Of a stretch of DNA of 59,768 nucleotides, positions 17,716 through 26,228 are shown piece after piece. The first letter of the stretch is position 1. The number at the start of each line of letters is the position of its first letter. The translations under genes and the position numbers were made by a program. Below the pieces are notes generated by a model. The model worked only from the letters and a program-made list of their open reading frames with translations. It ran no database searches and had not been told where the DNA came from. Source of the DNA: Pyrinomonadaceae bacterium MAG19_C2-C3 (lineage in GTDB: Bacteria > Acidobacteriota > Blastocatellia > Pyrinomonadales > Pyrinomonadaceae). The stretch is taken from the NCBI GenBank assembly GCA_024330265.1, contig JANDLT010000030.1:1-59768 (forward strand). The letters run 5' to 3'.

Positions 17716-20700
17716 ATGAGTACAGTCATCGAGTCGAAAACCTCGCCGCGCAATGTGACAGAGAATACGACGGGGACGACCGCCGCGCAGTCGCCATGCC
17801 CGAACACAAATTTCCGCGTCGTCGGTGAACCGGGATTAAACGCGCGCCGCGTCATCAGCAAACGCTACGCCCTGAAAGACATGCAGGGCAACGCGATTGA
17901 AGAATGGTCTGACATCGTGGCGCGCGTCGTCGGTCACGTCGCACAGGCTGAACCGGACGCCGCCCGCCGCGACGAGTTTTACAATCAGATGTCCGACATC
18001 ATGCTTGACCGCCGTTTCGTCCCAAACACGCCATGCCTTGTCAACGCCGGAAAACCCAACGGTCAACTCGCCGCCTGTTTTGTTTTGAACGTACCCGATT
18101 CTATCGCTGGAATTATGAAGACCGTGACCGACGCGGCACTTGTGCATCAAACAGGTGGGGGCACGGGTTTTACGTTCGAGAAGATTCGTCCGGCGGGCGC
18201 GATGGTGCGTTCGACGCGCGGCGTCGCGTCGGGTCCCGTGTCGTTTATGAACATCTTCAACACGACGACCGATACGGTGAAACAGGGCGGTGTGCGTCGC
18301 GGTGCGAATATGGGCATCCTCCGGTGTCTCGCGGGGGACGCGATGATTTCCACGATTGACGGACGTATTGCGATTAAAGATTTGGTCGGAAAGCGTCCGT
18401 ACCTGTACTGCACTGACGGCGAAAAGGTGCGCGTGCGGCAAGCGGATGCCGTGTTCTCAAACGGTATACGCGAAACAATCAGAGTGTGGTTTGACGACGA
18501 TACATATCTTGACTGCACGCCTGACCACCGCGTTATGATGGCTGACCGTCGGACGTATCGTGAAGCCGGAAGCCTCAAGTTCGGCGAATCCGTAGCCGTG
18601 CTTCACAAACGACTCCTCAATAATCGCTTTCAATTAAGCATCACGGGAACAAGCTTAAACGTCGCCGAGCATATCGCTGTTGCCGAGATGAAGTACGGCG
18701 TGTACCCGACGGCAGGCGCACGCGGGCGCAAACCGGAAGACACCATTGTTCACCACATAGACCATAACCCGCTTAATAATTCGCCGGAAAATTTAGAGTT
18801 AATGACCATCCGCGAACACGGAGTGCATCACGGTTCAAGCGACCCGCTCTTTATCCGGCATCGTCAGCGCATTGCCGCCGACCGTAAAGGTAAATCTTGG
18901 GAAGAGTATTACGGAGTTGAAAAAGCTACTGAGCTGCGTGCGCGCAAGTCAAAACGCATGAAGGGACAATCGGCTTGGAACGCCGGGCTAACAGGAAATG
19001 ATTACACTTCGCATTTTCCCGAAGGTTTCAAAAATCAATATAGCACTCCGAGTAATCACAAAGTTGTTCGCATCGAGCCGCTCTTTCAGCAAGAAGTTTT
19101 TGACATCTCGGTGCCAGAGTTCCACAACTTTGTCGCTAATGGCATCTTCGTTCACAACTGCGACCACCCGGACGTTCTGCGTTTCATTCACGCCAAGAAC
19201 GACCAGAACTCTTTGACGAATTTCAACATTTCCGTTACCGTCACCGACAAGTTTATGGAAGCGGTTGATAGTAATCAGTGGTATCAGTTGAGCTTCGACG
19301 GTGAGATGTGGGGCGAAGCGATTTACGACCCCGTGGCGCAAGATACTTATGCGATTTACCGCCGCGCCGACGGCACACTCGCCACCTTCCGCGACCGTGC
19401 CGCGTTCCTCGCCGCGCAAGGCACAGGGGAGACATTGACGCGCGAAGAACCGCCGCGACCCGGCATGATTTATGCCCGCGACGTGTGGGATAGAATCATC
19501 GCTTCGGCGCATCGCTACGCCGAACCGGGCGTCATCTTCATAGACGAAATCAATCGCCACAACCATATGATTAAATCTATGGGCGAGATTTACGCGACTA
19601 ATCCATGCGCCGAACAGGCACTCCACTTTAATAATTCGTGTAACTTGGGTTCGATTGATTTGGCGAAGTTTTATCACCCGCAAACGCAGGTTGATTGGGA
19701 CGCTCTGGCGACGACGGTTCATGCGTGCGTGCGCTTCCTTGATAACGTGATTGACACTTGTACCTGGCCCCTACCGGAAATCGAGGACGTGGTGAAGCGC
19801 ACACGTCCCGTCGGTTTGGGGGTGATGGGCTACGCCGATTTGCTTATCCAGCACGGCATCACTTACGGCTCGGAAGAATCCATTGAGATGATGCACGAAG
19901 TGATGTCGTTCGTGCATCGTGAGGCGTGGATGGAGTCGTGTCGTCTGGGTGCGGAGAAGGGCGTGTTTCCTGAATATCATCCGAACAAGGATTCATACAA
20001 TGCCTTCTTGCAGGATGAAATCGGTATCCCGAACGACATGTTGACGCCGCGCAATTATGAAGTGACCACCATTGCCCCGACGGGAACTATCAGTCTCGTC
20101 GCCGAAACATCGTCGGGCGTCGAGCCGAATTTTTCGTGGGCTTACGTTCGTGAAGACACGCTCGGCAAGCGCACCTACGTCAATACGTTCGCGGCGCAGG
20201 TTTTAGGAATGGAAGTTGACCAGACCGACCAAGATTCGATTGACCGCGCGGCGGAGTTCGTGGTGGCGAATGAACACAAGTTGCCCGCGTACTTCGTCGG
20301 GGCAATGGAGATTGTCGCCGAACAACACGTTCGCGTGCTTGCCGCCGCGCAAGCCCACGTTGATAACGGCGTGTCGAAGACGTGCAACGGCGCGAAGGAT
20401 GACACGGTGGAATCGGTTGACCGCCTGTATCGTCTCGCGCGTGAACTCGGATGCAAAGCTGTCAGTTATTACCGCGATGGGTCGCGTGATAGTCAGGTTT
20501 TGACGGCGAAGACCAAGAGTGAGCCGAAGGGCGAAACGGCGTGTGACCCGATGATTGTCGCGGAAAGCGAAGCGGTCGCAACGTCAACGGAAAGTTTGTC
20601 GTCGGCGTTATCGGAAACTTCGTTGCCTGTGTTGGGCGCGACGGTGCAAGCGGTGGTCAGTCCCCAAACACAAACGACAGCACAAGCAATAAGGCAAGAG

Positions 20701-21219
20701 CGCGTCGAGCGTCCGCGTGAATTGCGCGGGGCGACGTGGCAGATTCCGTTTGACGGTCAAAACTTGTACGTCACGGTTAACCACGACGGACGGCAAATAC
20801 TCGAAGTCTTTGCGACAGGTCCGATTTCCGGCGGCGTCGGATTGCTCGCGTCGAAGATGTTGCGCGGCGGATTCAACGCGCGTGAAGTCGCGCACAGTCT
20901 TAACAAAGTGACGGGGACGCACTCGGTCTGGTTCAACGAGAGATTGTTGACAAGTCCTGAACAGGCGGTCGCGGAATGCGTGATGCTGACTAGTCGCCGC
21001 TTGATGAGCCAACCGGATTCGGCACGCGCGATGGCGGCGGATAAAAATTTGTCGTCTTCCGCCTCCCCATCAACATCGGGCATCGGTGACGCAATGATGA
21101 CGAAACCCACGCATCAAGCTTACTCGTTGATTACGACGTGTCCCGAATGCGGCGGGCAAGTCGAACACGCTTCCGGCTGCGATTTCTGCCGCGATTGCGG
21201 GTACTCGAAATGCAAGTAG
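17716..21219 (+). CDS. nrdJ: Vitamin B12-dependent (class II) ribonucleotide reductase, intein-containing
   Basis: 1167 residues encoded, 889 after removal of a 278-residue intein (204-481). Class II features: the N-terminal RNR core, the active-site loop [40 protein letters not shown], and [18 protein letters not shown]. The C-terminus ends in a zinc-ribbon ([20 protein letters not shown], starting at about 1142). It makes deoxyribonucleotides using adenosylcobalamin and works without oxygen. The segment [10 protein letters not shown] departs from the usual SKTINLP-like sequence. An AAAGGTTCGGAAAAG stretch precedes the ATG. Confidence 0.95.
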   Translation: MSTVIESKTSPRNVTENTTGTTAAQSPCPNTNFRVVGEPGLNARRVISKRYALKDMQGNAIEEWSDIVARVVGHVAQAEPDAARRDEFYNQMSDIMLDRRFVPNTPCLVNAGKPNGQLAACFVLNVPDSIAGIMKTVTDAALVHQTGGGTGFTFEKIRPAGAMVRSTRGVASGPVSFMNIFNTTTDTVKQGGVRRGANMGILRCLAGDAMISTIDGRIAIKDLVGKRPYLYCTDGEKVRVRQADAVFSNGIRETIRVWFDDDTYLDCTPDHRVMMADRRTYREAGSLKFGESVAVLHKRLLNNRFQLSITGTSLNVAEHIAVAEMKYGVYPTAGARGRKPEDTIVHHIDHNPLNNSPENLELMTIREHGVHHGSSDPLFIRHRQRIAADRKGKSWEEYYGVEKATELRARKSKRMKGQSAWNAGLTGNDYTSHFPEGFKNQYSTPSNHKVVRIEPLFQQEVFDISVPEFHNFVANGIFVHNCDHPDVLRFIHAKNDQNSLTNFNISVTVTDKFMEAVDSNQWYQLSFDGEMWGEAIYDPVAQDTYAIYRRADGTLATFRDRAAFLAAQGTGETLTREEPPRPGMIYARDVWDRIIASAHRYAEPGVIFIDEINRHNHMIKSMGEIYATNPCAEQALHFNNSCNLGSIDLAKFYHPQTQVDWDALATTVHACVRFLDNVIDTCTWPLPEIEDVVKRTRPVGLGVMGYADLLIQHGITYGSEESIEMMHEVMSFVHREAWMESCRLGAEKGVFPEYHPNKDSYNAFLQDEIGIPNDMLTPRNYEVTTIAPTGTISLVAETSSGVEPNFSWAYVREDTLGKRTYVNTFAAQVLGMEVDQTDQDSIDRAAEFVVANEHKLPAYFVGAMEIVAEQHVRVLAAAQAHVDNGVSKTCNGAKDDTVESVDRLYRLARELGCKAVSYYRDGSRDSQVLTAKTKSEPKGETACDPMIVAESEAVATSTESLSSALSETSLPVLGATVQAVVSPQTQTTAQAIRQERVERPRELRGATWQIPFDGQNLYVTVNHDGRQILEVFATGPISGGVGLLASKMLRGGFNAREVAHSLNKVTGTHSVWFNERLLTSPEQAVAECVMLTSRRLMSQPDSARAMAADKNLSSSASPSTSGIGDAMMTKPTHQAYSLITTCPECGGQVEHASGCDFCRDCGYSKCK
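18325..19158 (+). mobile_element. Intein in NrdJ with HNH homing-endonuclease motif
   Basis: Residues 204-481 of NrdJ. Splicing blocks are all present: Cys1 in [15 protein letters not shown] (block B TxxH), [20 protein letters not shown] with penultimate His and terminal Asn, and Cys as the +1 extein residue. The host sequence would rejoin as GILR-CDHPD, as in intact RNRs. Residues ~345-370 hold an HNH-type motif ([18 protein letters not shown]), not LAGLIDADG, so the homing nuclease looks HNH-type. Length is moderate for an intein with endonuclease. Confidence 0.92.
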
Positions 21220-21250
21220 ATTTTCGTTAAGAAGGTCAATGATTGGAACG

Positions 21251-21291
21251 TGAAACGAGATTTATCAAGAAGTTTGATAAATCTCGTTTCA
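21251..21291 (+). terminator. Intrinsic terminator after nrdJ
   Basis: A perfect 18-bp stem (TGAAACGAGATTTATCAA and complement) with a 5-base loop lies 31 bases after the NrdJ stop codon. The following CTTTGG is a weak T tract. Confidence 0.85.
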
Positions 21292-21339
21292 CTTTGGCGG
21301 CTTGTCAAACTTAAAGGACAAGGCTCAAGGATAAAAACA

Positions 21340-21528
21340 ATGGCACACGAGGACACACTAAATCACGATGAAGAAAACGAGGGCAAAGAAGCGGGCGGCG
21401 AATCGCTTGCCGATGTTGTGCGCGATGAACAAGAGTTGCCGCGCGAACGTCTGCGCCAAGAGTTGAAGCGCGAACCGTCGGAAGAAGAAGTCAACGAATG
21501 GTTGCGGCAACATACGGAAGGTTATTAA
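21340..21528 (+). CDS. Small acidic hypothetical protein
   Basis: 62 residues from ATG 21340, with AAGG upstream. Rich in Glu, Asp and Arg (DEENEGKEAGGESLADV), helical and without a membrane segment; the C-terminal part (LKREPSEEEVNEWL) looks like a short folded helix. Not recognised. Confidence 0.6.
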   Translation: MAHEDTLNHDEENEGKEAGGESLADVVRDEQELPRERLRQELKREPSEEEVNEWLRQHTEGY

Positions 21529-21550
21529 AACTCATCTCAAAAATAAGACT

Positions 21551-21638
21551 GTTTAGAGGCGGGCTTCCGCCCGCCGTCCGTAGATTGTTGAGTCGGTTAA
21601 ATTATCAACGAACGGCGGGCGGAAGCCCGCCTCTAAAC
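21551..21638. repeat. GTTTAGAGGCGGGC palindrome
   Basis: An inverted repeat with ~28-bp arms (GTTTAGAGGCGGGCTTCC...GCGGAAGCCCGCCTCTAAAC) that frames an unrelated ~30-base interior. The arm sequence recurs at 9871-9929 (inside the MITE), 47202-47232 and, degraded, at about 59645. Confidence 0.8.
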
Positions 21639-21676
21639 GCCAATGGAATTGTCGACACAGAATTGAATTTGTTTTT

Positions 21677-22618
21677 ATGAAGACAGCTTTTATACATCAT
21701 CCGGCGGCACTCAAACACGACACCGGAGAGAACCACCCGGAGACCGCCGCGCGTTATTCAACCGTGATTGAGACGGTGCGGGCGAACGATGCTTTGTGGT
21801 CTGAATTGCTCGAAGTGGAAGCCGCGCCCGCCGCGCGTGGCTATGTCCAAGCGTGCCACTCGCCGCAACACATCAAACGTATTGAGCGCGCGATTGAAGA
21901 AGGCTCGACTCACATTGATGCCGATACGATTGTGTCAATGCACTCGCTCGATGCGGCGTTGCGCGCGGCGGGCGGTGCGTGTCAGGGGGTTGATGTGGTG
22001 ATGAGAAGGGAAGCGCGCAATGCATTCGTGGCGATGCGCCCGCCCGGACACCACGCGACGCGCGACACGGCGATGGGATTTTGTCTGTTTAATAACGTCG
22101 CCATTGGCGCGCGTTATGCCCAACAAAATTATCGTGAGATTGAGCGCGTGCTGATAGTTGATTGGGACGTGCATCACGGCAACGGCACGCAGGGGATTTT
22201 CTACGATGACCCGACGGTCTTCTTTTTTTCGATGCACCAGTATCCGTGGTATCCCGGCACGGGAGCGCGCGGCGAAACCGGCATGGGGCGCGGGTTGGGT
22301 TACTCTTTGAATGTGCCGCTCAAAGCTTATACGCCCGCCGCTGAACAGGTGAGCATGTTCGACGACACGCTGGCGCACATCACGACGCGGTTTCATCCCG
22401 ACTTGATAATGATTTCGGCGGGCTTCGACGCGCACCGCACCGACCCGCTCGGTCAACTTCGACTCGAAGATGAGGACTTTGCGAAGATGACGCGCACCGT
22501 TATGAACTTGGCGGATACGTTGTGCGAAGGGCGCATCGTTTCGTGTTTGGAAGGCGGATACAATTTAGCGACACTCGGCGCGACGGTCAGCGCGCACGTC
22601 GAAGAATTGAGTCATTGA
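21677..22618 (+). CDS. Histone deacetylase-fold (AcuC/acetylpolyamine amidohydrolase-like) hydrolase
   Basis: 313 residues. The arginase/deacetylase family signatures are intact: HHPAALKHDTGENHPE at the N-terminus, RPPGHHATRDTAMGFCLFNN with the active-site His-His pair, VDWDVHHGNGTQGIFYDD with metal ligands Asp and His, GFDAHRTDPLG with the last Asp, and EGGYNLATLG with the transition-state Tyr. Bacterial members deacetylate proteins or acetyl-polyamines. The stop codon is 1 base from a repeat shared with the converging gene. Confidence 0.93.
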   Translation: MKTAFIHHPAALKHDTGENHPETAARYSTVIETVRANDALWSELLEVEAAPAARGYVQACHSPQHIKRIERAIEEGSTHIDADTIVSMHSLDAALRAAGGACQGVDVVMRREARNAFVAMRPPGHHATRDTAMGFCLFNNVAIGARYAQQNYREIERVLIVDWDVHHGNGTQGIFYDDPTVFFFSMHQYPWYPGTGARGETGMGRGLGYSLNVPLKAYTPAAEQVSMFDDTLAHITTRFHPDLIMISAGFDAHRTDPLGQLRLEDEDFAKMTRTVMNLADTLCEGRIVSCLEGGYNLATLGATVSAHVEELSH

Positions 22619-22700
22619 TTCATCGGTTCATTGATTCAATTAACAGACTTTCGCGCTCCTTTAATGAGCCAATGAACCGATGAACCAATGAATCAATTCG
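22612..22700. repeat. TTGATTCATCGGTTCA-type inverted repeat between converging genes
   Basis: The left arm (ATTGATTCATCGGTTCATT) and right arm (AATGAACCGATGAACCAATG) are inverse, with about 35 bases between. The stop codons of both converging genes (22616-22618 and 22693-22695) lie inside or beside the arms. The same word occurs after ligA at 34016-34095. Confidence 0.75.
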
Positions 22701-23619
22701 CAATGATGATGGCGGCGCGTGCGCCCGCAAATTCTGAAAAGTCTTTGGTATAAATTGTGGTGACAGGGCGGACGCGGCGAATGGTTTCGACGAGTTCATC
22801 AACGGAGACGAAGCCGTCGCAGGTCGCCGCGATTGCCCATTGCGGAAGATGCAGGGCGCGCTCAAGTAAGTCTGCGGTCATGTTCAAGTATTGCGTTTTA
22901 CTCGGAGGCGCAACGGGCATAGAGGCTCGCAGGTGATGCGCTTCATCAACCGAAAGCGAACGCAGCCAAGCGTCGCGCCAATCGAATTGTGCGTGGTGAT
23001 GTGAAAAGCCGTTCAGTCCGACGAAGCGCGGTAAGCGAAGCAAAAGCAGGTCGGCATGGATGCCCGCGATAAAGTCGCGCGTGTTTAAGTTGGTGCTGGT
23101 GTGGCGTTGGCGATTGTCGAACGGCGCGGCGAATTTGCGTGACAGGCGACGAAAGACGTGCGAGAGCGGTTGACGAAGCGGGCGCGTCTCGTCTGAAAAA
23201 CTCCGTGCGTATTCGCCCGTTTTGATGCCTAAGGTGAGGGCGATGCTTTGCTTTGTTGGTGTCTCTAAATCTTCGATGCGTTCGCGCAGATTGTCGAACC
23301 ACCACGCATCGAGTTCACCGAACGCGAGAGGCAATTCTTCACGGCGCAGACGATAGCCGGGCGCATAAACGTCTGTGAGCAGAGAGTCAATTTCTGTTTC
23401 GGATAAAGTCTCGTGTGTGTTGTCGAGCGTGGCGCGCGAGAAGGTGTATGCCCACAGGCGTTCGTCGTTGGCGAAGACTTGCGCTCCGCGTCGCTTGAGA
23501 TTTAGTGAACCTTCCGTGTGACCCGCGCGGGCGACGGCGACGCTTGAGAATTGCAAACGGCGCAGGACGCCGGATTCAAACGCGAGCCAGCGATTAGTGG
23601 CATGAAGCGATGTGTGCAT
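22693..23619 (-). CDS. D12-class DNA adenine methyltransferase-like protein lacking the catalytic motif
   Basis: 308 residues. The N-terminal third resembles the SAM-binding part of D12-class methylases: ARAGHTEGSLNLKRRGAQVFANDERLWAYTFSRA aligns in pattern with their GxGxxxxxxxxxG..V.aND segment. Near the C-terminus, WAIATCDGFVSVDELVETI and IYTKDFSEFAG resemble the late D12 substrate-domain SYN...lv..eL pattern. But the DPPY motif is replaced by RLPRF at the corresponding spot (DLLLLRLPRFVG), so methylation seems unlikely. Last gene of a three-gene operon, 11 bases after the HD gene. The assignment is by pattern only and could be wrong. Confidence 0.5.
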   Translation of the reverse strand: MHTSLHATNRWLAFESGVLRRLQFSSVAVARAGHTEGSLNLKRRGAQVFANDERLWAYTFSRATLDNTHETLSETEIDSLLTDVYAPGYRLRREELPLAFGELDAWWFDNLRERIEDLETPTKQSIALTLGIKTGEYARSFSDETRPLRQPLSHVFRRLSRKFAAPFDNRQRHTSTNLNTRDFIAGIHADLLLLRLPRFVGLNGFSHHHAQFDWRDAWLRSLSVDEAHHLRASMPVAPPSKTQYLNMTADLLERALHLPQWAIAATCDGFVSVDELVETIRRVRPVTTIYTKDFSEFAGARAAIIIAN

Positions 23620-23630
23620 GGAGTGTTTTT

Positions 23631-24275
23631 TTAAGTGATGTGGCTGAGTGCGTCAATGGATGATGAATCGGCAAACGAAGCGAGCGCGGGGTGTGATGTG
23701 AGAGTCAAAAGGCGATGAACGATGAGCGGGTCGAAGTCCAGTCCTGCCTCCTCGCGCATAATTTGTAGGGCTTGATGTTGGGTGCGCGCGGGACGCGAAG
23801 GGCGCGAATCGGTGAGGGCGGAATAGGCATCCGCGACGTGAAGGATGCGCGCCGGAAGCGGGATTTGCGTTTCGTGTAAGCCGTCGGGATAGCCGTCGCC
23901 GTTCCATGCTTCATGATGCCAACGGATGGTGAGTTGCGCGGGACGGTCTAAGCCCAAGCGTGCGGTTTCGCCTTCACCGACGACGGCGTGGCGCGCGAGG
24001 TCGCGGCGTTCTTCTTCGGTGAGCTTTCCGGCGCGGGCGATGTAGTCGCGGCGCATGGCGAGCATTCCGGCATCGTGGGCGAGTGCGGCATGATGAAGAC
24101 TGCGAAGGTCGGCATCGCCAAGTTGAAACAGCTTGCCGAGTTCGGCGGCGATGGCGGCAACGCGCGCCGCGTGCGGGTGCGCGTAATACTCGAATTCATC
24201 GGTGCGCGCGGCGACTTGTTTGAGGTGCGCGATGAGGGCGGCATCGTCCTGTGCGTGGATGGTTGATTGATTCAT
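23631..24275 (-). CDS. HD-GYP domain protein (candidate c-di-GMP phosphodiesterase)
   Basis: 214 residues, essentially one domain. Visible: HPHAARVAAIAAELG, HDAGML, the characteristic HHEAWNGDGYPDGL and ILHVADAYSALTDSRPSR motifs. Normal HD-GYP proteins have HDIGK; here Lys is replaced by Met (HDAGM), while GYP and the other metal-binding residues are kept. No sensor domain. Its ATG overlaps the upstream gene's stop by 4 bases, so the two are translationally coupled. Confidence 0.85.
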   Translation of the reverse strand: MNQSTIHAQDDAALIAHLKQVAARTDEFEYYAHPHAARVAAIAAELGKLFQLGDADLRSLHHAALAHDAGMLAMRRDYIARAGKLTEEERRDLARHAVVGEGETARLGLDRPAQLTIRWHHEAWNGDGYPDGLHETQIPLPARILHVADAYSALTDSRPSRPARTQHQALQIMREEAGLDFDPLIVHRLLTLTSHPALASFADSSSIDALSHIT

Positions 24276-25885
24276 TTGGTCGCGGAAGATTTAACGGGTT
24301 TTTGAAAGTCGGCAAGCGTCTGACGCAAGCGCGCGTCGCGTGGATGTTGTGCGATGGCGCGCTCCAGTTCGCCCGTCGCGCGCTGCATAAATCCCATGTC
24401 GCGGTAAAACTCGGCGAGCATAATACGGAAATCAATGTTCATGGGTTCGAGTGTGACGGCGGCGCGCAGTTCGGCTTCCGCCGCGTGGCGCGTGTGCCGT
24501 TGGCGTGCGAGCAGTGAGCCGAGTTGGGCGCGGTAACGGGCTTGGTCGGGGGCGCGGCGTGCGGCGTCGCTCAAGCGCGTCAGAGCGAGAACATTGTTGC
24601 CCGCTTTGATGGCAGTTAAGCCGTCTTGAAAATCCGCTTCGGCTTGATAGGTTGACGAAGTTTGCGATGTGGTGGAGCGCGCGGCATTGGACGGCGTTTC
24701 GGGCATCGAGGCGGAAGACGGGGGTTTCGCGTTCGTGGCGACGGTTGATTTCGGCGGCGAAGCGGGCGGGGAAGATTGCGTCGCGTAGTTGGTTGGCGTT
24801 GAAACGCCGTCAAGGTTGCGGTCGTAAGCGAGGCGCGCCTGTTCGTCTTTGAGCAGTTCGTAAGCCTGAGCGATGCGCGCGAACGCGGCTTCGAGTGCGG
24901 TGCGTTCGGTAGCATCGGTGGTGTTCGGAAACGTGTCTGGGTGAAAGCGTTTCGCCAAAGCATAGTACGCGGCTTTAACCGCCGCTTGATTGACCGAGCG
25001 ACTGACGCCGAGTGTCAGGTAATGATTGACGGCGTTGCCGCGCGCAAGCAAACTTTTCTTGCGCTCGGCGTCGGTTTCTTGAAGCTTCGTCGCGCCGGTT
25101 GATGATTTGTCGGACGGCGGCGAAGCGGCGGGCTTCGGTGTCTCGACTTGCGCGGTGTTTGTCGAAAGCACGCGCGGGTGATGTTCGCGTTCGAGTAAGC
25201 CGCCGAGAATCAGTGTATAGACGGCGGGACGCGCGGATGCTTCGGGCAAACCGCAGATTGCCAGAAGTTCGCCGACGGTCATCGCGGCTTCGACGCGCGA
25301 CACAACGAATGCTTCGGCGTGTTGTAGATTCGTCAAAAGTTCGTTTCGCGCCGACGCTTCGGGCTTGATGATTTCCGCGTCGTCGGCAACATGCGCGGCG
25401 GCGCGTTGCGATGCGACGGCACGCGCGGCGTCAAGCATCAACGAGCGCGAATCGAAAGCAACGGTTGACGCCGCGGCGGCGCGCACACGCGCATCGAACG
25501 TCCATTCGCCGTCTTGCCAAGCCACTAACAGGCGCAGGGTTTCGTCTATCTGACGCGCACGCAATTCGCGCAAGCGAGGTTCGTCAACCAGACGCGCGGC
25601 GACAAGGCGCGCGATGTAGTCGGCGTCGCTCGCGTTCGGTGATAAATCGGCAATCGCATACGCGGCTTGCGACGATTGCGCTCCGGTGAAAATTTGCCAG
25701 CGTTGGACGCATTCGGCAAAGCGTGTCGCGCGCAAATTGGCGGCGACGCTGACAAGCTGACCGTCTTCCGCATAGATTGCCGCCTGCACGCGCTCGCGTC
25801 GCAAGCGCAACCCGCCCGACAGTTTACGGACGCCGATTTCGTAAAGTAATTCGACAAGTGGATGTTCGCCTAGAGTGCCTTGCAT
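24272..25885 (-). CDS. DUF4388 (PATAN) - DnaJ - TPR protein
   Basis: 537 residues. Residues 1-85 match the DUF4388/PATAN pattern (MQGTLGEHPLVELLYEIGV). A central linker leads to a J domain at ~285-350 with the diagnostic HPD (AKRFHPDTFP), indicating interaction with an Hsp70. After a Pro/Ser-rich linker the C-terminal ~120 residues form TPR-like helices. Such combinations are common in acidobacteria and delta-proteobacteria and are linked to regulation and cell polarity. First gene of the operon. Confidence 0.85.
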   Translation of the reverse strand: MQGTLGEHPLVELLYEIGVRKLSGGLRLRRERVQAAIYAEDGQLVSVAANLRATRFAECVQRWQIFTGAQSSQAAYAIADLSPNASDADYIARLVAARLVDEPRLRELRARQIDETLRLLVAWQDGEWTFDARVRAAAASTVAFDSRSLMLDAARAVASQRAAAHVADDAEIIKPEASARNELLTNLQHAEAFVVSRVEAAMTVGELLAICGLPEASARPAVYTLILGGLLEREHHPRVLSTNTAQVETPKPAASPPSDKSSTGATKLQETDAERKKSLLARGNAVNHYLTLGVSRSVNQAAVKAAYYALAKRFHPDTFPNTTDATERTALEAAFARIAQAYELLKDEQARLAYDRNLDGVSTPTNYATQSSPPASPPKSTVATNAKPPSSASMPETPSNAARSTTSQTSSTYQAEADFQDGLTAIKAGNNVLALTRLSDAARRAPDQARYRAQLGSLLARQRHTRHAAEAELRAAVTLEPMNIDFRIMLAEFYRDMGFMQRATGELERAIAQHPRDARLRQTLADFQKPVKSSATK

Positions 25886-26059
25886 AGTTGACAGTTGATA
25901 TAAGAGTCGGGCGCGTCACAGAGAAGGTACAGCGAAATTTAAGACGCCCACCCGAAAAACGATAATAACCTATCGCCGTTTGACGAAGCGAATGAGTCCT
26001 GACGGAGCGCACATTTGCGCGACATCAATGCGATAAGTGTTCGACAAATCTAAACTAAT
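25886..26059. other. Divergent intergenic region without a recognised feature
   Basis: Part of a 343-base gap between divergent genes. The leftmost part holds nothing obvious; the rest is the palindromic element listed next (26060-26212). Confidence 0.5.
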
Positions 26060-26212
26060 GTCAGTTCGGCGTAAGACAAGAAAGAAATTTATCCACGAGT
26101 TACACGAATCAACACGAAGGAAAAACATTGAAGCAATCCGACTTTGTTTCGTGCTGCTTCGTGTGCTTCGTGGATAAACTTCCTTACCGCTTCTTATCTC
26201 GAACTCACGTTG
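26060..26212. repeat. About 150-bp imperfect palindromic element, copy B
   Basis: Same element as at 91-241 but inverted: here GTAAGACAAGAAAGAAATTTATCCACGA is at the left and TTCTTATCTCGAACTCACGTT at the right end. The central part again holds TTTATCCACGA..CACACGAA and its inverse. Ends only 17 bases before the histidine kinase start, so it probably carries or blocks its promoter. Confidence 0.7.
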
Positions 26213-26228
26213 TCATCAAGCAAGTTTT

